A stretch of 64,000 bases of DNA from Paramagnetospirillum kuznetsovii (GCF_003284725.1 NZ_PGTO01000010.1:1-64000); one strand, 5' to 3'. Shown: positions 16,253 to 24,389, counted from the stretch's first letter. The notes: a model not told the origin generated them from the sequence alone. Numbers and translations are program-made.

Positions 16253-16645
16253 GTGGCAAAGCTCGACAATCGTCTGAAGAAGAACGCCAGGGCCCTGCGC
16301 TCAGATCCCACCGAAACGGAAAAACGGCTATGGCGTTTGCTGCGGCGAGGTAGCCTGGACGGGTATCGCTTCCGCCGTCAGCATCCGGTGCATCCCTATA
16401 TCCTCGACTTCGCGTGTCTCGCCGCCAAATTGGCGGTGGAAGCCGATGGCGGTCAGCATTGTGAAAGTTCGCGAGACCACGCCCGGACGGCATTTCTCGA
16501 GCGAGCAGGGTGGCGGGTGCTTCGGTTCTGGAACAACGAAATTCTGGAAAACGAAGCCGGAGTCTTGCGGCACATCCTGGATATGCTGCGGGAGCGATGC
16601 CCCCACCCCAGCCCTCCCCCGGCAGAGCCGGGGGAGGGGGAATGA
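16253..16645 (+). CDS. DUF559 (Vsr-like) endonuclease-domain protein
   Basis: This ~130-residue protein matches the DUF559 family, small PD-(D/E)XK nucleases related to the Vsr mismatch endonuclease. It has TETEKRLWRLLR, then FRRQHPVHPYILDFAC with the catalytic Asp, AVEADGGQH, and AGWRVLRFWNNEIL. Start choice is uncertain. GTG 16253 has GGGGG eight bases upstream; GTG 16238 is also in frame, and the frame stays open further through the repeat. Residues at the C-terminus (CPHPSPPPAEPGEGE) are translated from the palindrome at 16612-16638, the same peptide that ends the Mrr-like protein. Function as a defence or repair nuclease is inferred. Confidence 0.82.
   Translation: MAKLDNRLKKNARALRSDPTETEKRLWRLLRRGSLDGYRFRRQHPVHPYILDFACLAAKLAVEADGGQHCESSRDHARTAFLERAGWRVLRFWNNEILENEAGVLRHILDMLRERCPHPSPPPAEPGEGE
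16612..16638. repeat. CCCTCCCCCGGC palindrome at the 3' end of the DUF559 gene
   Basis: Perfect 12-bp arms (16612-16623 and 16627-16638) flank an AGA loop. It is in frame with the nuclease gene and ends 7 bases before its stop codon. The minus-strand paaK gene ends five bases after that stop, so the hairpin may also serve as a 3' structure for both convergent transcripts. Confidence 0.9.
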
Positions 16646-16649
16646 AGGG

Positions 16650-17978
16650 TTAAGCCTTGGGGCGCTTGTCGATGACGCGCCTAGCCTTGCCCATGCTGCG
16701 CTCGATGGAGTTGGGCGCCAGCACGTTGACCTTGGTGCTGATGCCGATGAAGCTCTTGATGTGGTGCTGCAAGTCCTTGGACGCCGCCTCCAGGGCTGAA
16801 TCGTCGAAGGGCTGGTCGGCGCGGACCTCCACGTTGACCGTCACCGAATCCAGGTGGCCGTCGCGGGTCACTTCCAGCTGGTAGTGCGGCGCGAGGCGAT
16901 AGTCCTTGAGGATCAGTTCCTCCACCTGGGTGGGGAAGACGTTGACGCCGCGAATGATCAGCATGTCGTCGGAGCGGCCGGTGATCTTGCCCATGCGGCG
17001 CATGGTCCGCGCCGTGCCCGGTAAAAGCTGGGTCAGGTCGCGGGTGCGATAGCGGATGATGGGGAGCGCTTCCTTGGACAGGCTGGTGAACACCAGTTCG
17101 CCCATGGAGCCGTCGGGCAGCACCTCGCCGGTATGGGGATCGATGATCTCGGGATAGAAGTGGTCTTCCCACAGATGCAACCCGTCCTTGGTCTCGACGC
17201 ATTCGCAGGCGACGCCGGGGCCGATGACCTCGGACAGGCCGTAGATGTCCACCGCCTGGATGCCCATGCGGGCCTCGATTTCCTCGCGCATGGCGCCGGT
17301 CCAGGGCTCGGCGCCGAAGATGCCGATTTCCAGCGAACAGGTCTTGGTATCGACGCCCATGCGGTCCATCTCGTCGGCGATGGCCAGCATGTAGCTGGGC
17401 GTCACCATGATGATCTCGGGCTTGAAGTCCTGAATCAACTGGATCTGCTTCTCGGTCTGGCCGCCCGACATGGGAATGACGGTGCAGCCCAGCCGCTCGG
17501 CGCCGTAATGGGCGCCCAGGCCGCCGGTGAACAGGCCGTAGCCGTAGGAGATGTGGCACTTGTCCTTCCTGCGGCCGCCAGCGGCGCGGATGGAGCGCGC
17601 CATGACGTCGGACCACATGGTGATGTCGTTCTGGGTATAGCCGACCACGGTGGGCTTGCCGGTGGTGCCGGAACTGGCGTGGACGCGGACCACGTCCTCC
17701 ATGGGCACGGCGAACATGCCGAAGGGGTAGGTGTCGCGCAGGTCCGACTTGGTGGTGAAGGGGAACTTGGCCAGATCCTTCAATTCCTTGAAGTCGTCGG
17801 GCGTGACGCCCTTGTCCTGGCACTTCTTGCGGTAGTGCTCCACGTTGTTATAGGCGTGGGTCAGCGACCACTTCATGCGGCTGGTCTGCAGCGCGGTGAT
17901 CTCGTCCCGGCTGGCGATCTCGATGGGGTCGAGCAGGTCTTTGGCCGGCGGAACCAGCCGGCTGGCGGAATTGGACAT
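16650..17978 (-). CDS. paaK: Phenylacetate-CoA ligase PaaK
   Basis: This 442-residue adenylate-forming ligase activates phenylacetate to phenylacetyl-CoA. It has the AMP-binding loop ASSGTTGKPTVVGYT near residue 100, the PaaK-specific region FGAEPWTGAMREEIE near 220, IYGLSEVIGPG, and YRTRDLTQLLPG near 325. The ligase C-terminal lobe contains GRSDDMLIIRGVNVFPTQ. Length is typical (430-440). GGGAGGGT sits five bases before ATG 17978. The thiolase gene ends 58 bp upstream, and an imperfect hairpin lies in between. Without the oxygenase (paaABCDE) genes here, an anaerobic or indolepyruvate-linked aryl-CoA role is also possible. Confidence 0.95.
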   Translation of the reverse strand: MSNSASRLVPPAKDLLDPIEIASRDEITALQTSRMKWSLTHAYNNVEHYRKKCQDKGVTPDDFKELKDLAKFPFTTKSDLRDTYPFGMFAVPMEDVVRVHASSGTTGKPTVVGYTQNDITMWSDVMARSIRAAGGRRKDKCHISYGYGLFTGGLGAHYGAERLGCTVIPMSGGQTEKQIQLIQDFKPEIIMVTPSYMLAIADEMDRMGVDTKTCSLEIGIFGAEPWTGAMREEIEARMGIQAVDIYGLSEVIGPGVACECVETKDGLHLWEDHFYPEIIDPHTGEVLPDGSMGELVFTSLSKEALPIIRYRTRDLTQLLPGTARTMRRMGKITGRSDDMLIIRGVNVFPTQVEELILKDYRLAPHYQLEVTRDGHLDSVTVNVEVRADQPFDDSALEAASKDLQHHIKSFIGISTKVNVLAPNSIERSMGKARRVIDKRPKA

Positions 17979-17994
17979 GATACCCTCCCGAAGG

Positions 17995-18022
17995 GGCGAG
18001 ACCCTCTGACGGGGTCTTCGCC
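17995..18022 (-). other. Intercistronic hairpin upstream of paaK
   Basis: GGCGAGACCC (17995-18004) pairs, with one bulged base, with GGGGTCTTCGCC (18011-18022). It lies in the 58-bp space between the thiolase and paaK genes, with no U-run. It could be an mRNA-processing or stability element. Confidence 0.4.
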
Positions 18023-18036
18023 GGATTTTATAAGGT

Positions 18037-19242
18037 TTAAACGCTCTCGATGACCATGGCGATGCCCTGGCCGACGCCGATGCACATGGAGCACAAGGCC
18101 CGCTTGGCGCCGGTGATTTTAAGCTGATAGGCGGCGGTGGTGATCAACCGGGCGCCGGTCATGCCCAGCGGATGGCCCAGGGCGATGGCGCCGCCATTGG
18201 GGTTGAGCCGGGCATCGCCGTCCTTGAGCCCCAACTGGCGGGTGCAGGCCAGCGCCTGGGCGGCGAAGGCTTCGTTGAACTCGATCAGGTCGATATCGGC
18301 CATGGTGAGCCCGAGGCGGTCCAGCAGCTTCTTGCTGGCCGGGACCGGTCCGATGCCCATGATGCGCGGCGGCACGCCAGCGGTGGCCATGCCGACGATC
18401 TTGGCCATGGGGGTAAGGCCCAGGCGCTCGGCCATCGGACGCGAGGCTAGCAGCAGGGCGCAGGCGCCGTCGTTGACACCGCTGGCATTGCCCGCCGTGA
18501 CGGAGCCACCGGCCCGGAACGGCGCCTTCAGCTTGGCCAGCGCCTCGATGGTGGTGGCGCGGGGGTGCTCGTCCTTATCGACCACGGTGCTTTCGCCCTT
18601 GCGGCCGGGAATGGTGACCGGGGCGATTTCCTGGGCGAGGCGGCCGTTGGCCTGGGCGGCCGAGGCCTTGGCTTGGCTGGTCAGGGCGAAGGCGTCCTGG
18701 TCTTCGCGCGAGATGGCGAATTCGGCGGCCACGTTCTCGGCGGTTTCCGGCATGGAATCGGTGCCGTACTGCTTTTCCATCAGCGCGTTGACGAAGCGCC
18801 AGCCGATGGTGGTGTCATAGATGCGGGCGTCGCGGGAAAAGGCGCTGTCGCCCTTGGGCATGACGAAGGGGGCGCGGCTCATGCTTTCCACCCCGCCCGC
18901 GATGTTGAGCTGGGCCTCGCCGGTCATGATGGCGCGCGCCGCGTAGCCCACCGCGTCCATGCCCGAGCCGCACAGGCGGTTCAGCGTGGTGCCGCCCACC
19001 TCCATGGGCAGACCGGCCAGCAGCGAGGCCATGCGCGCCACATTGCGGTTGTCCTCGCCCGCCTGATTGGCGCAGCCGTAGATCACCTCGTCCAACAGCG
19101 ACCAGTCCAGGCCGGGATTGCGCGCCATCAGCGCCTTGATGGGATGGGCGGCCAGATCGTCGGTGCGCACGCCCGACAACACGCCGCCGTAACGGCCGAC
19201 GGGGGTGCGGATCGCGTCGCAGATCAGCGCTTCGAACATCAT
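18037..19242 (-). CDS. Acetyl-CoA acyltransferase, 3-oxoadipyl-CoA thiolase type (PcaF/PaaJ)
   Basis: This 401-residue thiolase carries the acylated Cys in [11 protein letters not shown] near residue 90, the [10 protein letters not shown] His near 355 and the second catalytic Cys in [10 protein letters not shown] near 388. The sequence around [12 protein letters not shown] and [11 protein letters not shown] resembles 3-oxoadipyl-CoA thiolases, the final step of phenylacetate and beta-ketoadipate degradation, giving succinyl-CoA and acetyl-CoA. It lies between paaI and paaK, which supports that reading. A general beta-oxidation thiolase cannot be excluded. Its ATGATG start overlaps the paaI stop; ATG 19239 is the alternative start. 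Confidence 0.9.
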   Translation of the reverse strand: MMFEALICDAIRTPVGRYGGVLSGVRTDDLAAHPIKALMARNPGLDWSLLDEVIYGCANQAGEDNRNVARMASLLAGLPMEVGGTTLNRLCGSGMDAVGYAARAIMTGEAQLNIAGGVESMSRAPFVMPKGDSAFSRDARIYDTTIGWRFVNALMEKQYGTDSMPETAENVAAEFAISREDQDAFALTSQAKASAAQANGRLAQEIAPVTIPGRKGESTVVDKDEHPRATTIEALAKLKAPFRAGGSVTAGNASGVNDGACALLLASRPMAERLGLTPMAKIVGMATAGVPPRIMGIGPVPASKKLLDRLGLTMADIDLIEFNEAFAAQALACTRQLGLKDGDARLNPNGGAIALGHPLGMTGARLITTAAYQLKITGAKRALCSMCIGVGQGIAMVIESV

Positions 19243-19682
19243 TCATTCCCTTCGACGATATGGCCTTGGATAAAGCGGCATTGGCCGCGGAACAGCGCCA
19301 CCACCTCGCCGGTCTGGGAGGTGACGGTGCAGTCATAGGTTCCGCTGCGGCCCTTGCAATGGACCTCGCGGCACCGGGCGGTAAGCCGGTCGCCAAGCTT
19401 GGCGGCGGCCGGATAGGTGATGGTGCACGATACGGCGACGCCGATGCGGTTGCCGGAGCTGCAGGCATAGCCGAATGCGGTGTCGGCCAAGGTATAGGAC
19501 ATGCCGCCGTGGCAGGTGCCCACCCCGTTCAACATGTCCGGGCTCACCGTCATGGACAGCGTGGCATGGCCCGGTCCGACCTCGTCCAGTGAAATGCCCA
19601 GAAAGCGCGACACCGCCTCGCGCTCGCCGATGGCGGCAGCGACGCGTTCGGCCAGGGACTGGGCATTGCGGCTTTGCGGCAT
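19239..19682 (-). CDS. paaI: Hotdog-fold thioesterase PaaI
   Basis: This 147-residue hotdog thioesterase has the PaaI signature [19 protein letters not shown] near residues 52-70, with the active-site HGG and Asp. PaaI hydrolyses CoA esters that accumulate when the phenylacetate pathway stalls, freeing CoA. It is the first gene of the paaI-thiolase-paaK transcription unit and its stop overlaps the thiolase start. A palindromic operator candidate lies 18-43 bp upstream of the start codon. Confidence 0.92.
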   Translation of the reverse strand: MPQSRNAQSLAERVAAAIGEREAVSRFLGISLDEVGPGHATLSMTVSPDMLNGVGTCHGGMSYTLADTAFGYACSSGNRIGVAVSCTITYPAAAKLGDRLTARCREVHCKGRSGTYDCTVTSQTGEVVALFRGQCRFIQGHIVEGNE

Positions 19683-19699
19683 GAGAGGCCTCGGCGGTT

Positions 19700-19725
19700 T
19701 AATTAGGTATTGTAATACCGAATTA
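19700..19725. promoter_or_regulatory. Palindromic operator upstream of the paa-type operon
   Basis: The sequence has the structure TAATT-A-GGTATT-GT-AATACC-G-AATTA: two arms of 5+6 matching bases with one internal mismatch on each side. It is AT-rich in a GC-rich context and sits just upstream of paaI, where a TetR- or GntR-type regulator would bind. No regulator gene is adjacent. Confidence 0.7.
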
Positions 19726-19769
19726 GGGGCCGGGCCGTCAATGGCGTATCGGTTTGGAAATTGGTCTCC

Positions 19770-20360
19770 CTATCGGCAAGGTGGGGGCGGGGGGGCATAA
19801 TATTCCGGCGGGCAATCATGGCCATGGGTGCAGGTGACCGCTCGGCAATAAGGCCTGCCATCGGCGATTTTGCGATTCAGTTCGGGGGATTCGTGGTAGG
19901 AGTCCAGCTTGGGATCATAGACCAGGGTCGTGTCATCGCGGGTCTCGCAATAGGTGAGATAGCGCCAGCCATTGATGGGGGGCGACCGAACCTCCACGCC
20001 GAACTCCGGCATGAGACCGCCGCCGATCCTGACCCATTTGTTGCCACGGCGTTGAAGAATGGTGGCGTCGCAGCCGGGGTTTCCGCAACGGGTGGGAAGC
20101 TCAGCCAGAAGGATCATCTCCTTTTGGCCATCCAGGTTCAGGTCGACATAGGCGATCTTGAACTCTCCGCGTTCCTTCAACTGGTCCTCGAAAGATGGTA
20201 TTTCGTCTGGATATTGACGCTTTAGTACGTTCAACGCGAAGGCGATGTCCTTTTTCTTGGTCAGGGGGTGGAATAGGACGGTGCAGGCCTCCTCGCCCCA
20301 CGACGGGGTCGGCGGGGCGAGGAGAAACAGGATCGCGCAAAGCAGGATGCGCTTGATCAT
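19770..20360 (-). CDS. Hypothetical secreted cysteine-rich protein
   Basis: This 196-residue protein has a clear signal peptide (MIKRILLCAILFLLAPP, likely cleavage after PSWGE-type residues near 22). The mature part has eight Cys residues, suggesting periplasmic disulfides. It also has one calcium-loop-like element VDLNLDGQKEMIL near residue 75, as found in VCBS/FG-GAP-type repeats. The C-terminus is Pro-rich (YYAPPPPPCR). I recognise no family. The next gene upstream on the same strand ends 18 bp before its start, so the two are probably co-transcribed. Confidence 0.75.
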   Translation of the reverse strand: MIKRILLCAILFLLAPPTPSWGEEACTVLFHPLTKKKDIAFALNVLKRQYPDEIPSFEDQLKERGEFKIAYVDLNLDGQKEMILLAELPTRCGNPGCDATILQRRGNKWVRIGGGLMPEFGVEVRSPPINGWRYLTYCETRDDTTLVYDPKLDSYHESPELNRKIADGRPYCRAVTCTHGHDCPPEYYAPPPPPCR

Positions 20361-20378
20361 GCGAGAAAGATCCCGATG

Positions 20379-21083
20379 CTACCATTCGCCACGATGGTAA
20401 GGCGCCGACTGATAATCGCGCAATCGTTTTTGGATGCGGATATCCGATGCTTGCACTTTTGAATCTTTGGCGATGCGTCCGGCGGCCCGGCGTGCGAGGT
20501 AGGCATGAGTCGCCCCGGCACCCTCGCGGTGGGAGGCGGCGACGATGCCGCCCTCGGTGATCATGACCGGCTTGCCGTCGGTGCCGGTATAGGTCTTGCC
20601 GGCCTGATCCAGGGCCCCTTTGGCCTTGGCCTGTCGCTCGTAGTCGCGCATGGCCTCGGTCAGCGCCTTTTCCTGGGCTTCGGGATTGGTCTTGAAGTCC
20701 TGATCGGTGGCGACACCCTCCCGGCGGGCCTTGTCGGTCCAGCGGCCGTTCTCCTTCCAGCCGATCTGTTTCAGGGTGTCGCGCATCAACTGATAGCGGC
20801 CGAGGGCGTGGCTTGTGTCGTGTTCCTCGCCATAGCCGTTGTTGGGTTTGTCGGCGCTCTGTTCCGATTCGGCGATCTTCTGGCGGAAGGCTTCGTTGCT
20901 CTTGCCTTTCCAGGCTTGGGTGCCGCCGCCGGGGGAAGAGCGGTCGTGGGCGGCCACATCGATCACCCCGGTGGGTGGGGTATAATGACCGAGCCGGTTC
21001 AGGGCGGTCTTGGTCTCCACCAGATCGTCGGGATGCGCCGAGCTGGCGGGGTCGATGGTCTGTCTCAACTTGAAGGGGGGCAT
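20379..21083 (-). CDS. Putative peptidoglycan-active protein (PG-binding-like plus lysozyme-like segments)
   Basis: This is a 234-residue hydrophilic protein without a signal peptide. Residues ~20-40 (VETKTALNRLGHYTPPTGVID) resemble a peptidoglycan-binding repeat. Residues ~85-105 (EEHDTSHALGRYQLMRDTL) resemble the G-x-YQ helix of lysozyme-like transglycosylases, and EGGIVAASHREGAGA near 175 the matching late helix. Similar proteins occur in phage tails and secretion systems, but no phage gene is nearby. The start ATG 21083 is preceded by a near-ideal AAGGAG. A hairpin plus T-run (21178-21211) lies in its 5' leader. Assignment is tentative. Confidence 0.6.
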   Translation of the reverse strand: MPPFKLRQTIDPASSAHPDDLVETKTALNRLGHYTPPTGVIDVAAHDRSSPGGGTQAWKGKSNEAFRQKIAESEQSADKPNNGYGEEHDTSHALGRYQLMRDTLKQIGWKENGRWTDKARREGVATDQDFKTNPEAQEKALTEAMRDYERQAKAKGALDQAGKTYTGTDGKPVMITEGGIVAASHREGAGATHAYLARRAAGRIAKDSKVQASDIRIQKRLRDYQSAPYHRGEW

Positions 21084-21177
21084 GGGGAACTCCTTTGGAT
21101 TGCGCGCATCCGGGCATGCCTCGACACCAGCCGCGGCCGCCAAGCGGGCCGGGCGCAAGCAGGGCGCGTTGGACATG

Positions 21178-21211
21178 AAAAACGCCCGGAACCGTGGGCG
21201 GTGTCCGGGCG
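21178..21211 (-). terminator. Intrinsic-terminator-like hairpin in a 5' leader (minus strand)
   Basis: On the minus strand the arms 21211-21204 (CGCCCGGA) and 21190-21183 (TCCGGGCG) enclose a 13-nt loop and are followed by TTTTT (21182-21178). No minus-strand gene ends here; the next minus-strand start is 95 bp further on. It is therefore either the end of a short unannotated transcript or an attenuator. Confidence 0.6.
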
Positions 21212-21453
21212 CGGATGTGGTGTGGGTGAGGCTTTAATATAACCATTGAGAGAAAATGTCAATACAAAACATGAACACGGGGGCGGGGCGGCTTTCGGCG
21301 GCGGCGGACGGCCGGTGGCATCTGGTTCTTTCACTTGCAACGATTCCAGCCAGGCATTACGGTCAGCCATGGCCTGCTAGGTCAAAAGGATACCCACAGG
21401 TGCTTGTTATTAAAGAGTTTATAAAGAAAGTCCTTGCCGTCGTGTTCTCGGGC

Positions 21454-22581
21454 ATGACCATGGCCGAGATTTTCGATCTGTTCCTGCCGACGCGGCAGTC
21501 GGCTTTCGTGCAGCGACGACGGGCACTTTTGATCTTGTCGCGCGTTCGTTTGGTGGCGGCGACCTTCGCCGTCCTGACGCCGTTGTGGATCCCGGTCGAC
21601 CTCTTCATCTTCGAGACGGCGCTTGCCATGTATCTGGCCGCGCTGCGCGTTCTCGCCTGTATCGCCTTCGCGGTTCTGGCGCTGTCGTTCCGTGGGTCGG
21701 ACAGTGTGGTCTTGGCGCGCTGGGGAATGGTCTGGTTGCTGGTGATCCCCACCGTCTTCTTCCTGATCAGCCATCCCCTGCTGGGCCAGTTCGCCATCAC
21801 CGATCCGGCGCAGCAGGTGATCGCGGCCGGATACGCCTTCCTGCCCTTCGTCATGGTGGCGGGGCTGTCGGTGTTTCCCATCACCGCCGTCGAAGGCGCG
21901 CTGCTGGGGCTTCCCCTGGTGCTCGCCTATTTCCTGACCGGCGTCCTGGGCTATCAATTGCTGCCCTTCGCGTCCCATCTGGGGGCGCAATGGCTGCTGT
22001 TGCTGCTGGCCTCGGTCTCGACCCTGGCCGGCATGAGCCAGCTTCATTTCATGAGCCAATTGGTGGACCAGTCCTCCCATGACGGGTTGACCCGCGCCTA
22101 TAATCGCCGGGTCGGCGAGGAAATGCTGGCGCAGCAATTCATCTCCGCCGTGCGGGCGCAATCGCCCATGGCGCTGGCCTTTATCGATCTGGATGACTTC
22201 AAGTCCATCAACGACAAATACGGCCATGAAGAGGGCGACAACGCGCTTCGCGGCGCCTCGGCCTTCTTGCGCAAGGTGCTTCGGCGCGGCGATATCCTGA
22301 TCCGTTGGGGTGGCGAGGAATTTCTGGTGGTCATGCCCCATACCGATCCGTCGGGGGCCATGATGGCCGTCAGCCGCATGCGTCAGACCGGTTTGGGCAT
22401 CCGCCCCGAAAGCAAGCCGCTGACCGCCTCCATCGGTGTGGCGGAGCGGCTGATCGACGGCTGCGAAACCTGGAGCGATCTGGTGGAAAAGGCCGACCAG
22501 CGCATGTATGCCGCCAAGAAGAACGGCAAGGACCGCGCTATCGGCTGTGGCGATATCCTCTTGGTCGCCGCCGAGGTTTAG
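21454..22581 (+). CDS. Membrane-anchored diguanylate cyclase (GGDEF)
   Basis: This is a ~375-residue protein. Residues 1-200 hold six or so hydrophobic spans with short loops, a membrane-sensor-like region of no family I can name with confidence. Residues ~210-360 are a GGDEF domain: DGLTRAYNRR, FIDLDDFKSIND, active-site GGEEF and I-site RRGD five residues before it, so it should make c-di-GMP under product inhibition. The frame is open back to ATG 21256, but that part reads as low-complexity non-membrane sequence. I used ATG 21454, and ATG 21460 is also possible. Its stop overlaps the convergent RidA-family gene by four bases. Confidence 0.85.
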   Translation: MTMAEIFDLFLPTRQSAFVQRRRALLILSRVRLVAATFAVLTPLWIPVDLFIFETALAMYLAALRVLACIAFAVLALSFRGSDSVVLARWGMVWLLVIPTVFFLISHPLLGQFAITDPAQQVIAAGYAFLPFVMVAGLSVFPITAVEGALLGLPLVLAYFLTGVLGYQLLPFASHLGAQWLLLLLASVSTLAGMSQLHFMSQLVDQSSHDGLTRAYNRRVGEEMLAQQFISAVRAQSPMALAFIDLDDFKSINDKYGHEEGDNALRGASAFLRKVLRRGDILIRWGGEEFLVVMPHTDPSGAMMAVSRMRQTGLGIRPESKPLTASIGVAERLIDGCETWSDLVEKADQRMYAAKKNGKDRAIGCGDILLVAAEV

Positions 22582-23042
22582 CGCAACTCGAAAATTCCCT
22601 CGATCTCCACCGCCGCGTCCAGCGGCAAGGCTGGCGCGCCCACCGCGACACGGGCGTGACGCCCGGCCTCGCCCAGAACCTGGACCATCAGATCCGAGGC
22701 GCCGTTGATCACCTTGGGCTGATCGGTGAAAGACGGCGTGCTGGCCACGAAGGCGGTCAAGCGAATCAGCCGAACCCGGTCCAACGCGCCTCCCGCCGCC
22801 GCCCTGGCCTGGGCCAGCAGGTTAAGGCCGCACAGGCGGGCGGCGCGAACGCCGTCGTCCAGTGACACGGAATCGCCCAGCTTGCCGGTCACCGCCATCT
22901 TCCCGGCTTCAAGCGGCAATTGCCCCGAGACGAAGACCAGACTGCCGGTGACCACGAACGGAACATAATTGGCGACGGCTGCGGCCGGGGTGGGCAATTC
23001 GATCCCCAGCTCCTTCAGGCGGGCGGCGACGGTTCCGGTCAT
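22578..23042 (-). CDS. RidA/YjgF-family protein
   Basis: This 154-residue protein belongs to the RidA superfamily, in the longer subgroup with the N-terminal pattern RLKELGIELPTP. Family features are FVSGQLPLEAGK near residue 38, LNLLAQARAAAGG near 75, RLTAFVASTPSF and the C-terminal VGAPALPLDAAVEIE. RidA members hydrolyse reactive enamine/imine intermediates made by PLP enzymes. This subgroup often keeps the trimer fold, but I cannot see the diagnostic Arg of true imine deaminases with certainty. The gene is convergent with the diguanylate cyclase. Confidence 0.88.
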   Translation of the reverse strand: MTGTVAARLKELGIELPTPAAAVANYVPFVVTGSLVFVSGQLPLEAGKMAVTGKLGDSVSLDDGVRAARLCGLNLLAQARAAAGGALDRVRLIRLTAFVASTPSFTDQPKVINGASDLMVQVLGEAGRHARVAVGAPALPLDAAVEIEGIFELR

Positions 23043-23202
23043 GCGAATTCTCCCGATAGCGTTGGACGGCAAGGGTAGCGCTCTGGCGCGAGAGTTGGAA
23101 GGGCCGCGATTTCGCGGGGAGCCCATGCATCCTCATGCATTGCTGCGGTGCGGTAGAGCGGCCTATCTAGTTTAAATGACTTCCAAAGTTAGGATTACGG
23201 CC

Positions 23203-23454
23203 ATGTCCCTTTCCCCGACCATGAGCCCCGGCGTTGCCGATTCCGCGCCGCAAGCCCGCCACGGCGCCCAGCTTCGGGTTCTGCTGGGCGTCTTGCGCCA
23301 ACGGATCGTCGCCGCCATCGGGGTGCTGAACGCCCGCCGCGCCCTTCACGCCGAATTGATCGGTCTTGATCACCGTGAATTGGATGATCTGGGCATCGAT
23401 CCCGGCGGGATTGACGGCTTTGTCGCCGCTTGGAAGCCGACACCCCGCCGCTGA
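23203..23454 (+). CDS. Small DUF1127-like protein
   Basis: This 83-residue basic protein ends with a DUF1127-like helix pair: ARRALHAELIGLDHRELDDLGIDPGGIDGFV. DUF1127 proteins are short Arg-rich proteins of alphaproteobacteria, some of which bind RNA and affect small-RNA and phosphate or carbon metabolism. ATG 23203 has AGGA at a plausible distance. An in-frame ATG at 23176 would add nine residues but has no ribosome-binding site. No operon partner is evident. Confidence 0.7.
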   Translation: MSLSPTMSPGVADSAPQARHGAQLRVLLGVLRQRIVAAIGVLNARRALHAELIGLDHRELDDLGIDPGGIDGFVAAWKPTPRR

Positions 23455-23528
23455 GTGCATTTGCTCAGGTTGAAGATTTTACGTCGCCATGCTTCAATCC
23501 CACCATGCGGATCCCAGCGAGGCAATAG

Positions 23529-24293
23529 ATGCGAGAGTGGCGAGCTTGGGCCGCGATGGCGGCATTGGCGCTTTGCGCCGTTCTGCCTTTTGGGCGGATG
23601 GCGGATGCGCGTGACCTCGTGGTCGGGGTGGAGGCCATCGACTATTCCCCGGTCTACGGCTATCGCGACGGACAGTTCATCGGTGCGGGCAGGGCCGTGC
23701 TTGACGCCTTCGCTACCGCCAAGGGGCATCGCCTGAGCTACCAAGCCTTCCCCATCAAGCGGCTGCTGGCCGAACTGATCCATGGCGGGATCGATCTTAA
23801 GTTTCCCGACAGCCCCAACTGGCAGACCGCGGTTCGCGGCAAGCGCGCCATCGCCTATTCCGATCCGGTGATCGCCTATATCGACGGCACCATCGTGCGC
23901 GCAGACCGCGCCCATATGGGCGTGGATGCGGTCACCAGAATAGGCACCGTGGCCGGTTTCACCCCCTTTGCGTGGCAGGATCGAATCGCTGCGGGCAAGG
24001 TGACCTTAACCGAAAATCCAAGTTTCGAAGCCCTGCTGCGGCAATTGCAGACGGGCCGTATCGACGGCGCCTATGCCAATGTGGCGGTGGCGCTGGATGT
24101 CGCCGACACGGTCTTGAACATGCAGGGCGGGTTGGTTTTCGCGTCCAAGCTGCCCAATATCCACGATTCCTATCTGCTGTCCTCGGCCAAGTCGCCGGAG
24201 GTTATCGCGGAGTTCAACGACTGGCTGGCCAAGAACCAGAAGCAGGTCGCCGACATCATCGCCGCCAGCGGAGCCGAGCGCGGCGTTCGCTGA
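23529..24293 (+). CDS. Periplasmic solute-binding protein, family 3
   Basis: This 254-residue protein has a signal peptide (MREWRAWAAMAALALCAVLPFG, cleavage near residue 28). A bacterial extracellular solute-binding family 3 fold follows: DLVVGVEAIDYSPVYGY, AFATAKGHRLSYQAFPIKRLLAELIHGGIDLKFP, then TGRIDGAYANVAVALDV. No ABC permease or ATPase is adjacent, so it may be a sensory binding protein instead of an importer subunit. A second family 3 protein is encoded at 25004-25771 next to a signalling phosphatase. The two share family and size but are clearly diverged. Confidence 0.85.
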   Translation: MREWRAWAAMAALALCAVLPFGRMADARDLVVGVEAIDYSPVYGYRDGQFIGAGRAVLDAFATAKGHRLSYQAFPIKRLLAELIHGGIDLKFPDSPNWQTAVRGKRAIAYSDPVIAYIDGTIVRADRAHMGVDAVTRIGTVAGFTPFAWQDRIAAGKVTLTENPSFEALLRQLQTGRIDGAYANVAVALDVADTVLNMQGGLVFASKLPNIHDSYLLSSAKSPEVIAEFNDWLAKNQKQVADIIAASGAERGVR

Positions 24294-24389
24294 TCTCACT
24301 TTTTTGTCCCTCGCCGGGCGCCGCCTTCGGCGTCTTGGCCGCGGCCTCAATGGCCGCTGATCGCGCCGCGCGTCATCTGACGCACGGCG

